From positions 1-24,406 of the forward strand of contig MU266667.1 in the NCBI GenBank assembly GCA_021014945.1: 24,406 bases of DNA, read 5' to 3'. This stretch comes from Leucogyrophana mollusca. Taxonomy: Eukaryota > Basidiomycota > Agaricomycetes > Boletales. Below are positions 10,043-19,600 of the stretch, one piece after another; position 1 is the first letter of the stretch, and each line of letters begins with the position of its first letter. The position numbers were made by a program, and so were the translations under genes. The notes under the pieces were generated by a model that did no database searches, was not told the DNA's origin, and was given only the letters and a program-made list of their open reading frames with translations.

Positions 10043-12881
10043 TCATGGCTTCATACCCTGTCCGCTAGAGCCTTCATCTTTCCTCTGCATAAATGATTGC
10101 AACATTTCATAGTTGACCTGGCCCATACCGCTTCCCTGCCCACCCACACCAGTGTTCAACAGCGGCTGAGGAATGGTGCTCGGAGAACCCTAAGACATCA
10201 AAAATGTCATCATACAGCACGCCCAAGCCGTCGACAGGACTTACAAATGGATTGATGGTAGAATTTCCAGCGATCCCACCTCCATAAGAACTTGATATCG
10301 GCATTCCGGACACATTTTGCCCTTGTTGGTGTGATGGGGCCTGTGACTGCTGCTGGGCCTGTCGTTGTCGTATATACTGCTGATGTAGGAACTGCTGCAG
10401 GACCCGATTACGGTGGGCAGGCTCCACTTCTTGCAGGCGAGCCATTAGTTCAGGTGGGAGCCTGCTGCCGCCCTGGGCTGCGGGCATGCTAGATGGTGGT
10501 TTTGGAATTTCGGGTATACTTCCTCTTGGAAGATCAGGAACGCCAGTCATAGGAAATACTGCTCCGAGTAGGCCAGAGGCTAAAGGGTAGAGGACTATGT
10601 TGATCGAAAATGTCCCCCTTGGTGTTGTCCAAGCGGATAGAGCGTACTTCACGATACCTCAGCATAGCGAATTTAACATGGGTGACTTTAACACGCACTA
10701 CGTTCCTTTCAGTCAGCAATGTTGACAGTGAGTGCAGCGCCTGCTGGTTCCCGGCTTCGTCTCCAATTTGAGTCATTCCTCTGAACTGTGCCACGATGGC
10801 TGAATGTCGCTTGATCCAGGCTTGGAATTCCTCTGGAGGACATAGCGACTCCTTGGAGGCAGTCAACACCATATTTCTTGGCCATGTATCGGCATGGCTT
10901 AAAAATGGAGTTAGGTTAAATACCGATGCACGAACGAGTTATACTCACAGTTCCGCGACGAGTGGGACTGCCACAAGTTGGGCGTGCATCTCCTTGGGAC
11001 CCTGTACACCTGGGTGTGGGGGCGTCCATGTGAAAGTGCCCTGCCAGAAATTGTGACTTGTAGGCGGCGGCTTCATCTTTGGGTCCTGCGACTGAGGAGC
11101 AGGAGGGGGTTGAGGTAAAGCACTCAAACTTTGAGGCCGAATGCCCTTTTGGTCTATGAGTTTCTGCATTTGAGCAGCTACGCCCGCTGTTGAGTTTGAA
11201 ACGGGCGGGAAGCCTGCAGAGCCCGTGCGCGTATACGTCAAGGGAGGGGGCCCATGCTGGCCCGCCGCCGATGCTGTGTCTCCAGAGACACCTTGTTCTC
11301 CCGACGTGATTGATGACTGCGTATGACTTGAAGGAGGTGCGGGTATGTGGGGGTTAGATTGGGAGCCAACAGCACTCTCAAGCTGGGAAGCTGCAGGGCG
11401 TTCTGCTTGCCTCTTTGCTATCTGTTGTGTAATGATTTCTCTCAGCTTAAGGGCGAGCTGGATTTTCATCCCCCTCTTGCTCCGCAGGTCCTCGAATAAA
11501 GCCGTCTGGCCACTATTCTGCGCTTCCCCCATTTGTAACTCAAGAGCTTTCAGCTCCTGCTCCATATGACCCATCCGTTCCATCATTTGTGAAATGGGGG
11601 GGATTCCACGTTGTGGTGGCTGCGTCAAGGTAGGGGGGTTCTGTGCGGCACGTTGGGGTTGCGAGGGAAGAGGCTGAGTGGTTGGAGGGAGAGAAGGAGG
11701 ATTAGGAGGCTGGGGCGCTGAATTCTGGAATGAGTTAGAGGGCTGAGTCAATTGAGGAGGCTGGTGGCGGTGAGAAGGGGGTACGGGTTGGTTCGCGACG
11801 AGAGCTGGTGAGCCAGGTAGAGTCTTTGCGGGCGCTTCGGGGACAATTTTGGGACGTTTCGGGTCTGCGTTGTGGTCGGCCAAGCTGGCGTCGCCAACAC
11901 GTTTAGCACCTTGCTTCGGGTAAGAGATCGAAAAGATACGAGGTGACTACACATACTAGCTTTCTGTGGAGACGGGAACCCCGCTAACTGTACTGAATGT
12001 GGGGACCGCACCGCGAACCAAGGGCTCTGACCGCTGTTGCTTGCCATCTGAGGGAGATTATGAGCACGGGCAGACGTCTCATTTTGCGCCACAAACCAGC
12101 TTCTGCAAGTCTTGGAATTTAGTGATTTGCCTCAGGCTAATGAGGCTCAAGTTGATCTTCCTCTGAGGCGCGAGACTTGTTAGAGAAAATGAGGGCGAAT
12201 TAAGATAGGAGGAACGACAGACATACCTTTTTAAGTTCCAAGGGTAAGCTCTCCCATGAAACAGCGTCGAGATGTTGGAGAGAGTTACACTGGGGCCTCT
12301 GTGCACTATCGGGCGGACAAGCGGCGATGTGAATAATGTGGGACACGAAAGAACGGGCCTCTTTCTGGGAGCTTTGATTTGGACCGTGACCGATCGATGT
12401 GTTAGCGGACGCCATAAGGATATCGAATAACTGTCAAGCGCTCAGTAAGGCTCGCGAGCAGCCGAACGGGGGAAACACCGAGGGACCACGAACCTCAATA
12501 GCAGCTACCAGCCCTTCAAGAGCAGACAAGCCTCCAACAGAATTTGTGGTTCCGATCCCTAGCTTTGTTGGTTCTTCGCGAAGCTCCCTTGTGACAGGCT
12601 GAAGCGGAGAGAAGAAGCGCTTGGACAAGAGAGGCGAGGGATGCGTATCTGCGGCACCGTACGTCACGACGGCTAATCGAAACTAGAGAAGTTCAGTGAA
12701 AGTGTATCGAAAGACCAAGTGACCTGTCGCTTACTTGATAGCCAGGATGGAGTTCACTCAAACGTTTGAGCAACGGGATTATATACTCGACAAGGACTTT
12801 GGGCCATGCTGAAGCAAGCAAGATAGACGAGTCGACAACACAAGCTATCGCAACCAACTCCAAGCCTGTAGGATCGGCCAT
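10043..12881 (-). CDS. MED25: Mediator complex subunit 25 (von Willebrand A domain and PTOV-like domain)
   Basis: Exons 12881-12735, 12682-12494, 12430-12227, 12162-12097, 12047-11957, 11909-10949, 10897-10653, 10579-10245, 10189-10043; 794 aa. The start sits in a strong context (GCCACCATGG). A von Willebrand A domain occupies ~5-225; its metal site reads VVDSSIL, a degenerate DxSxS. A Pro/Gln-rich linker follows. A predicted coiled coil spans ~340-403 (MMERMGHMEQELKALELQ). The PTOV/activator-interaction-like domain (~519-650) runs from FWQGTFTWTPP through MHAQLVAVPLVAEL, TWPRNMVL and KFAMLRY to GLLGAVFPMTGVP. The tail is Gln-rich (FLHQQYIRQRQAQQQ). MED25 links activators to Mediator via the PTOV region and docks through the vWA region. 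Two donors are atypical (GTTTGT at 12096, GTGAAG at 10652), chosen by frame and by the conserved RYP-GLLGAVFP reading. Confidence 0.87.
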
Positions 12882-13291
12882 GGTGGCTGCCAATATACGG
12901 TGTCAGGGATGTACGTCCCCGAACTGGAGAGAGCGGGTCAGAGTGCCGTCGCGGAGTTTCTATGGCAAGTAGGCAATGACAATGCGGCAGTGTTGTCGAT
13001 TTGACAGCAATGCGAATGGTGGTGGCATCTACATGCCATTAATGTCCAGACAGACATCGAACAAGGTACCGTGATACATGTGTAGTGCAGACGTCTACAT
13101 TCCAAAGGTCCTCCCCGAAGGCCAGGAATCTAATATTGGGGAAACCAAGTAACAGTATATGGTAGTAGCAGGAAAACAACATAGGTATCCATGCGCGATA
13201 TAAAACTTGTTCGCGAAATGTTCGTGCAAAAATATCAACATCGTGCATATAGTACGACGTGCCTGTCCGAAAGCTTGAGAGCGCCGTGCGA
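12882..13291. other. Intergenic, 410 bp: MED25 promoter and 3' end of the neighbour
   Basis: Both flanking genes are on the minus strand, so this gap holds the MED25 5' region and the 3' untranslated region of the secreted-protein gene. Two short minus-strand open frames overlap it but have no coding character. No repeat or RNA gene was seen. Confidence 0.4.
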
Positions 13292-13984
13292 TCAAAATAA
13301 CACCAACCATGTCCCACCCACTATGCCCACCATACTGCTCAGTGCAATTCCGTACCAACCACCAGACAGTCGGAAAGACACTCGAGTAGCGGCTGATGCT
13401 GGCACCGTGTTGGTGCCAACCATTTTCAGCCAGGAGCTATAGTTGAGCACAACCCCAGTTGTTGTAGGATTTGGAAGTGCGGTGACGGGTCCAGTGGGGG
13501 TGAATATGCCTTGCAGTACAACGGTTTCACCATCTGCATTGACGGTCGTGTATGTGTAAGGCGTTGGGCCCCCGGCTGGTACTTCCGGCGCAGGCTGCCC
13601 GACAGGACCTTGTTGGAGTGTAGATGCAGAACTGGTCGCTAGCAGGGCCGAAGTAGACGTTAAAGGCGTTGAAGTCGTAAGGGCGAGTGAGCTAGTGGAT
13701 CCAATCAATGTTTGCCTGAGGTATCATCGCACTGTCAGTTGGTACGTCGGAGGCATTGATTATCCACCACTCACAGAATTTCTGTCGTAGCAATACCCAG
13801 AAGGTTCGATGTGACAACTTCAACAACTGTGTCTCCAGCAACACTAGCAGCGCGATTGTCAGCTCGCAGCAACATCGATTGGTCTGAGCGCCAATGAAGG
13901 TACTCACGGGTCTACCACGGTTTGAGTCTGAGCCTGGGACCAGCTTGCACAAAGCAAGATAGCAGCGAAAAAAGCCTTCTTCAT
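13292..13984 (-). CDS. Small secreted, Ser/Thr-rich protein with C-terminal hydrophobic anchor, unknown function
   Basis: Exons 13984-13908, 13843-13775, 13715-13292; 189 aa. The N-terminus MKKAFFAAILLCASWSQAQ is a clear signal peptide. The mature part has a short conserved-looking block (VAGDTVVEVVTSNLLG), a Ser/Thr/Ala-rich stretch (TSTPLTSTSALLATSSASTL), then PTPYTYTTVNADGETVVLQG and one N-glycosylation sequon (NYSS). The protein ends in about 23 hydrophobic residues (GGWYGIALSSMVGIVGGTWL and three more) with no cytoplasmic tail. This is the layout of a GPI-anchored cell-wall protein or a type I protein anchored at its very end; sequence alone does not decide. I do not recognise a named family. 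The mature part has no cysteine, so no disulfide-stabilised fold. It diverges from OLA1 358 bp away. Confidence 0.78.
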
Positions 13985-14342
13985 CTCGAGAATCGTTGAC
14001 GGAGCCCTGCGCCAGAAAACGGTGAGGAGGAGAATCGTAAGCTGGAACAGTGGAGCATGGACACCGCGCAGCCCGTCGTGGTAAGGATTGGATCTATTTC
14101 AGGTTGCTGTGTGGGACATCATGACGGCAACGGCCGTGGGAATAAGACAACATTATTTATGACATTTTCTTTTCCTATCCGAATAATAACTCCTATTTTA
14201 TTACCTTCCACTTTTTTTTTGGGTGGAGATGATTGATCGATTTCTCCGGCTTCATCGTCTTGTCGCGCGCCCATCTTGTGATTCGTTCTTTTTCTCTTCA
14301 AGATCGTTTTCCTCTTCGCCACGGCTAGAAATTAAAAAGAGG
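13985..14342. promoter_or_regulatory. Divergent gap between secreted-protein gene and OLA1, with an upstream in-frame AUG
   Basis: The 358-bp spacer holds both promoters. An AT-rich stretch with a T9 tract lies just before 14221. From 14229 an ATG opens a frame that runs without a stop into OLA1, and the intervening 5' region is pyrimidine-rich (about 14280-14320), typical of a fungal leader. See the finding on an alternative OLA1 start. Confidence 0.5.
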
Positions 14343-16401
14343 ATGCCGCCCAAGAAAGCCGTCGCAGAGAAGAAAGTTCTCCTTGGACGTCCGAGCAATA
14401 ACCTCAAGATCGGGATCGTAGGTCTGTTTTGTTTGAATGCGTTAGCGGAGCATCAGTTCATGTTCCATGCTGTGAAGGCCTTCCGAATGTCGGAAAATCT
14501 TCATTTTTCAACGTCCTATCGGACACGGGTACGTGTCTGTCTCCTACATACACAAACACAGGCTAACTTTTTGCGACAGACCTTGGCAAAGCCGCTAACT
14601 TCCCCTACGCGACCATAAATCCTGAGGAAGCACGTATTCCCGTGCCAGACACGCGGTTTGAATGGCTCTGTGACTTGTACAAGCCCGTGTCTCGCGTCCC
14701 TGCGTTTCTAACATGCATTGACATTGCTGGTTTGACTGCGGTGCGCCCATTTATACGACCTTCCGTTTGACGTGCGTCTGATTTAACTTCAGGGCGCATC
14801 GACAGGTGCTGGTCTCGGTAATGCATTCTTGTCGCATGTGCGCGCTGTGGACGGCATTTTTCAAGTTGTCAGAGCATTCGATGACGCTGAGGTCATTCAC
14901 GTCGAGGGCGACGTCGATCCTTTGCGTGACATGGCGATTATCCAGACAGAGCTGCGTTTGAAGGACATTGAGTGGGTGGAGAAGCACTTAGATGGCCTCA
15001 AGCGCAGCGGCCGATCGTTGGGAAACAACAGCTTAGCCGACAAAGCAAAGAAGGAGGAAATCGTGAGACCCCTTCCACATCGCGAATAGATCATTTGCGG
15101 ACTCAACGGTCAAGGCAACAGTCGAGAAGGTTCTCAAGGCCCTCACAGTTGACAGCAAAGACGTTCGCAAGGTCGATTGGTCTAACAAAGAGGTGAGATT
15201 CGTATTCTTGTTGACGACGTTGTCTTTTCTATCGTCTTTCTTTCTTTGATTTCTTTCTGATGAACAAGAGCCACATGCTCGATAACCCAGCTCGTCGAGG
15301 AGGGAGTAACGCCCCAAATTCCTTTGATATATCTTGTGATATCTGATTTTTTTTGGCATTTTATCTGGTCGCTTGCTGGATAGCTTCGCTGACAAACCTG
15401 CTCTTATAGGTGAATACATTACTTTTCCAATCCTCCGGGACCACCAAGATGAAAAAGAGCACAATGCTCGATAACCCAGCTCGTCGAGATGGGAGTAACG
15501 CCCCAATTTCTATGAAATCAACGATCTCTCTGACTTGTTTATTTGTGTCTCATTCTTTGCACATGAGCGCTAATATTTATCTTCCACGCAGGTGATCTCC
15601 TTCGATGCCCGGTTCCTTTCTATGATACTCATCTGGGAACCTCTCAGATCGAAGTTGTCAATGGTCTCACGCTCCTCACAGCCAAACCCATCACCTATCT
15701 CGTCAATTTAAGTGAGAAGGATTATATCCGTAAGAAGAATAAATGGTGCGACCTCTTCGTAACGGACCCACGACATGCTGACTTTGACTTCGGCAGGCTA
15801 CCCAAAATCAAAGCCTGGATCGATGCCAACAACCCGGGTGATCCCCTGATTCCCTTCTCTGTCGCCTTGGAAGAGCGACTTGCTCAGTTGCCAGAGGATG
15901 AGAAAGCCGAGGCACAGAAAGAGCCTGGCACCCAGAGCGGACTGGGTAAGATCACCCAAGCCGGTTACTCAAGTCTCGATGTATGTCTATCAACAGATTC
16001 GCAAGGTTGTATGAGCTGATGTGCGTGATGCAGCTTATTCGGTACTTTACTTGCGGGCCCGACGAAGTACGAGCGTGGACGATCCGGAAGGGGACCAAGG
16101 CCCCACAGGCCGCCGGTGTCATCCAGTAAGTTCAGGATCTTGAAGAAAGTCCTGGTTGTGCTGATCGTGTCGACCTTTCAAGCTCTGACTTTGAGAACAA
16201 ATTTGTTTGCGGTGAAATCATGAGTTATGATGATCTCAAGGAATACGGTAGCGAATCTGCTGTCAAGGCAGCTGGTAAGCTGAGGCAGCAAGGAAAGCCG
16301 TATGAGAGTGAGTGTCTCGTCCAGAATAGCGGTATCGTTGCTGACTCTATGTTGCTGCAGTGATCGATGGAGACATTGCTTACTGGAAGTCTGGAGCATG
16401 A
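14343..16401 (+). CDS. OLA1: Obg-like ATPase 1 (YchF family), host of intronic snoRNA candidates
   Basis: Exons 14343-14421, 14478-14528, 14580-14740, 14793-15062, 15115-15192, 15648-15745, 15797-15980, 16034-16125, 16183-16307, 16361-16401; 392 aa, the normal OLA1 length. The start MPPKK is shared with animal OLA1. The P-loop reads GLPNVGKSS (from residue 27), with DIAGLTAG (G3), [14 protein letters not shown] at the G4 position (the family's non-canonical base-specificity motif, favouring ATP), and the C-terminal TGS domain ([20 protein letters not shown] to the end). OLA1 is a ribosome-associated translation ATPase. Intron 15746-15796 is 51 nt with no stop, so retention would insert 17 residues; the family sequence shows it is removed. 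Intron 15193-15647 is 455 nt and carries the snoRNA-like pair. An upstream in-frame ATG (14229) would add 38 residues. Confidence 0.95.
15258..15346 (+). ncRNA. Candidate intronic box C/D snoRNA, copy A (snR69-like target)
   Basis: It lies inside OLA1 intron 5 in the sense orientation. A box C core TGATGA is at 15258-15263 and a box D CTGA at 15343-15346, 89 nt overall, a normal C/D size. Between them AACCCAGCTC (15284-15293) is followed by a D'-like TCGA (15295-15298). The ten bases are complementary to the conserved large-subunit rRNA segment GAGCUGGGUU in domain V, with two further G-U pairs. The fifth base before D' (15290) pairs with the C of GAGC, which I place at yeast 25S C2948, a known 2'-O-methyl site attributed to snR69. 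After D', GGGAGTAACGCCCC can form a small hairpin. No clear terminal stem was seen. Confidence 0.65.
15446..15533 (+). ncRNA. Candidate intronic box C/D snoRNA, copy B (paralogue of copy A)
   Basis: This is the second copy in the same OLA1 intron, about 189 bp downstream. Its box C is weaker (AAGATGA at 15446-15452, keeping GATGA) and its box D is CTGA at 15530-15533. The guide AACCCAGCTC (15473-15482) and the following GTCGAG are identical to copy A. The distance from the box C core to the guide is 26 nt in both copies, and from guide to box D is 57 versus 59 nt. The sequence next to box D and outside the boxes has diverged, which is what selection on a D' guide alone would leave. Copy B may be functional or a decaying duplicate. 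Confidence 0.5.
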
Positions 16402-16609
16402 GTTGCGTAGATAGACAGTAGTATAATGAAGTCTGGGGATTGTACGTTGTAGATCTGTGAACCAGAATATCACGTCGATGTTATTCAACTGATTGCTTTT
16501 AAGACGTTTGAGGCTCTGAAATGGGAGGCAGCAGCTCGATCACGTGTCCACGACCTTTTGCTGTGACTTAAACTTGTTAGCGGGCGAGTGCAGTTTGGCG
16601 CTGTGCGAT

Positions 16610-19600
16610 ATGAATGTCAGTCAATTGCAGGCCAGTGTTGCTCCAAGAGTACAGACAACCTCGTCGGATGCCACTGAAAAGGATGCTGATGTATGTCTTT
16701 CCACCATTTGTCGTGGCTCGTTTCTCATCTATCTACATCCTTAGTTTCTCGCCCTCCGTCTGTTGAACAAACGCGCTCGCGTTACCCTCTCGTCACAGCC
16801 AATCGACCTCTCTGCCATCAGAGGAAAGGCGTCTCTCTTTGCCACCGCAAACCAAAAGGCCTGGTTTGCCGCAGTTGTTAGAGACCAGTCCTCCAAATCA
16901 TGTACGCACGCATTCATCTCTCCCTTCACTGTGTCCTGATAGTCTCCAAGCTCTCATTCTATCCCCACTCGCCGACCTACGCTCAGCATTTGCCACAGCA
17001 GCCGCTGATGACGATCGCATATTCCAGCCCCAACGCAGACTTTCCCTCGACGACGCCATCCCCGTTGTAGTCGCCTTCGCATGCAATGACTCACGGCTTC
17101 TTGTCGGCGTCTCCGAGGGTGCCATAGCGGTATTTGACACCGCCCTTCTCTTCTCTCCTGGCGATTCGCCCGTAAACCCTCTCCACACCTTCTCCGGTGC
17201 TGCCGGGTCATCACTCCTGTCTGTTCTCCCCAATCCGGGCGACATGCCAGAGCTCGTGGCGGTGTTGCGGGAATGCAGCCAAAACCCTGCTGCCCCGGCC
17301 GTCGAATTGCTTGACGTACTGAAAAATCAATCTACAGGTGGATGGAGAGGAGCCGGTTCCCCAAACACCACCCCAGCTTCGCGTACGTACCATCTTAGCT
17401 CATTCCCAGTAGTTACTAACCACCATCCCAGTATCGTGGTCACCGAAAGGCAAGCAGCTAGCTTTGGGACTTCAGAGTGGTGACATAGTCACATTCAGCC
17501 CTTCTGCAACGTCCACTCCCAAGTCCATCATTCCCCGACCCCCGGGAGCAACCGACCAAAGCGTCATCTCCAATACCTGGCTCACGTCTTCCTCCTTCCA
17601 CGCTATATATGCTCCTCAAGGTGCTCTTGCACCTGACACCGAGCAATCTCACTTCAACGTCTCGCTAGACTCAAAGTCGAACTCCGCGTCCGATGTCAAA
17701 CTCACAAGTCCGTACCTTCCCTTCCCCGGCCTCCGTCCCCCGGGCGCCTTCATCATAACCATGCGCAATTGGGACCCCGCAAAGTTCTTGCTCTTCGCTG
17801 GGGACAGCTCGTCTTCCGACATCGGTGTCATTGGGAACATCACTGACGCATCTGGCGAAACTTGGTGTAACCTGTCATTGGAGGAGACGTCGACTCCGAG
17901 CTTGCCACTAGACAAGGACATGAATGATACTATCCTCATCGGTCTAGAACTGGACTTGACAAACACGTCACCGTTTCATCACACGACCGCGTCTGGTGAA
18001 GGGCTCGACCTACCTCCTCCTCCGATATTGTATGCGTATGCATCAGACGGCACAATAATAGGGTGGAACGTGCTCAATGTAAATAGTACGCCATACCCTG
18101 GTGTCGCCGCTCCTGCATCCACGATAGCGACCGAGCCTTCATCGGAAATGACCGATGCCCCGCCTGTGGTCACTCCTCCAGCGGCCGAACAGCCATCCCC
18201 CTCCCCTTTTGGTCAAGCCACTGCATTTGGTCAGAAGCCCTCAGTATTTGGTCAGCAGTCGGCTTTTGCCACCCAGGCATCGCCTGCGTTTGGGCAATCA
18301 GCATTTGGGCAACCGTCCTCAAGATTTGGCCAGCAGCCCTCATCAGCGTTCAGTGCTCAGCCATCCAATGCGCCGTCTTTTGGCCAGTCAGCATTCGGGC
18401 AGCCTGCCTTTGGTCAGTCGGCTTTTGGGTCCACCGCTCCATCAACTTCTCCATTCGGCCAGTCCGCTGCGTCTGCCTTTGGCTCCGGGGGGTCTACAAG
18501 CGCTTTCAGCTCTGCGCCGTCCTCTGGGGGGTTCGGCGCGTTCAGCTCATCGGGTCCTACAAAGTTTGGGCAGTCAGGATTTGGGTTTGGGAGCTCGCCT
18601 TCTCCAACTACAACTCCACCCGTCCCCACCCCTGCCCCCGACCCCGCACCTGCATCTGCCGAAGATAGCATGGCAGCTGACGATGCACCCTCATTTGGCG
18701 GGCTATCGCTCGGTATGGGAGCACCTGACAACGCGCAGACGAAGTTGGGCGGTATCTTTGGGAATACGAGCACCCCGTTTGCGGCTGCGCCTGCCGCGAG
18801 TGAGTCAGGGAGTCTCATCAAACCCGCCACTGGTTTTGGTGCATTTGGCGGTACGGATCAGAAGAGCGCATTTGGGAGCGCGACCAAGTCAGAATCTGCG
18901 TTTGGCAAGAGCGACTTCCAAGTCAATCCTGATTCAGGCTTCGGTAAGAGTACGTTTGGCACGCAGCCCTCGCCAGCATTTGGGCAGTCGACGTTCGGAC
19001 AACCAAGTTCTTCTGCGCAGCCTGCCTTTGGAAAATCTGGGTTTGGTCAGTCTGGGTTCGCGCAGGCTGGAGCATCGGCGTTTGGGAAACCCAGTATTGG
19101 TGCAACATCGCCGACCCCGGCGACTACTGCAGCAGGTGGAGGGTTTGGTGCATTTGCGTCGAGCAGCCCAACTACATTCGGATCCGCGCTCTCCCAGACG
19201 ACTACACCAACCAAACCGGTCTGGGCTACTTCTGGTCCTGAGCAGCCCAAACCCGTTTTCAGCGGAAGCGTGTTCGGCCAGAGCTCCGATTCGCCTGCTG
19301 GCAAAGCCCCCGCGGTTGAAGCACCTGTTTCTGCATTTGCACCGCGGGAAACGCCTGCCCTTCGTGACGAGAGTAGGTCTCCTTCTCCCGTCGCTGCAAT
19401 CAAGGAAGAACCACCTGCCACGCCTTTGTTCAAGAGCAGTGCACCGGCACCTACCACCGGGGCGTTCGGCCAGCTCAAATCCTCGCCCTCGGCATTCTAC
19501 AAGCCCGCGTCTGGGTTTGGTGTCGGGGGAGATTCATCTTCCAGCTCACCATTCTTCAACCCACCCAAGAAAGTTGAGGAGAAACCGGTTTCGGCATTCG

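Noticed and set aside
13039..13358. Two minus-strand frames downstream of the secreted-protein gene
   Set aside because: They overlap its end and its 3' region, start from within its coding sequence in other frames, and resemble no protein family.
15033..15506. 157-codon minus-strand open frame with an internal repeat ([12 protein letters not shown] twice) across OLA1 intron 5
   Set aside because: The repeated peptide simply reflects the duplicated intronic element read backwards, and the frame runs through OLA1 exon 5. The sense-strand box C/D arrangement explains the repeat better.
15410..15595. Possible extra OLA1 exon (open frame [17 protein letters not shown]...)
   Set aside because: Joining exon 15115-15192 directly to 15648 gives the expected family reading ([18 protein letters not shown]) with normal protein length. 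An extra exon would insert unrelated residues.
16902..16944. Acceptor TGATAG for nucleoporin intron 2
   Set aside because: Wrong phase. The acceptor CTCCAAG at 16950 keeps frame into LILSPLADLRSAF.
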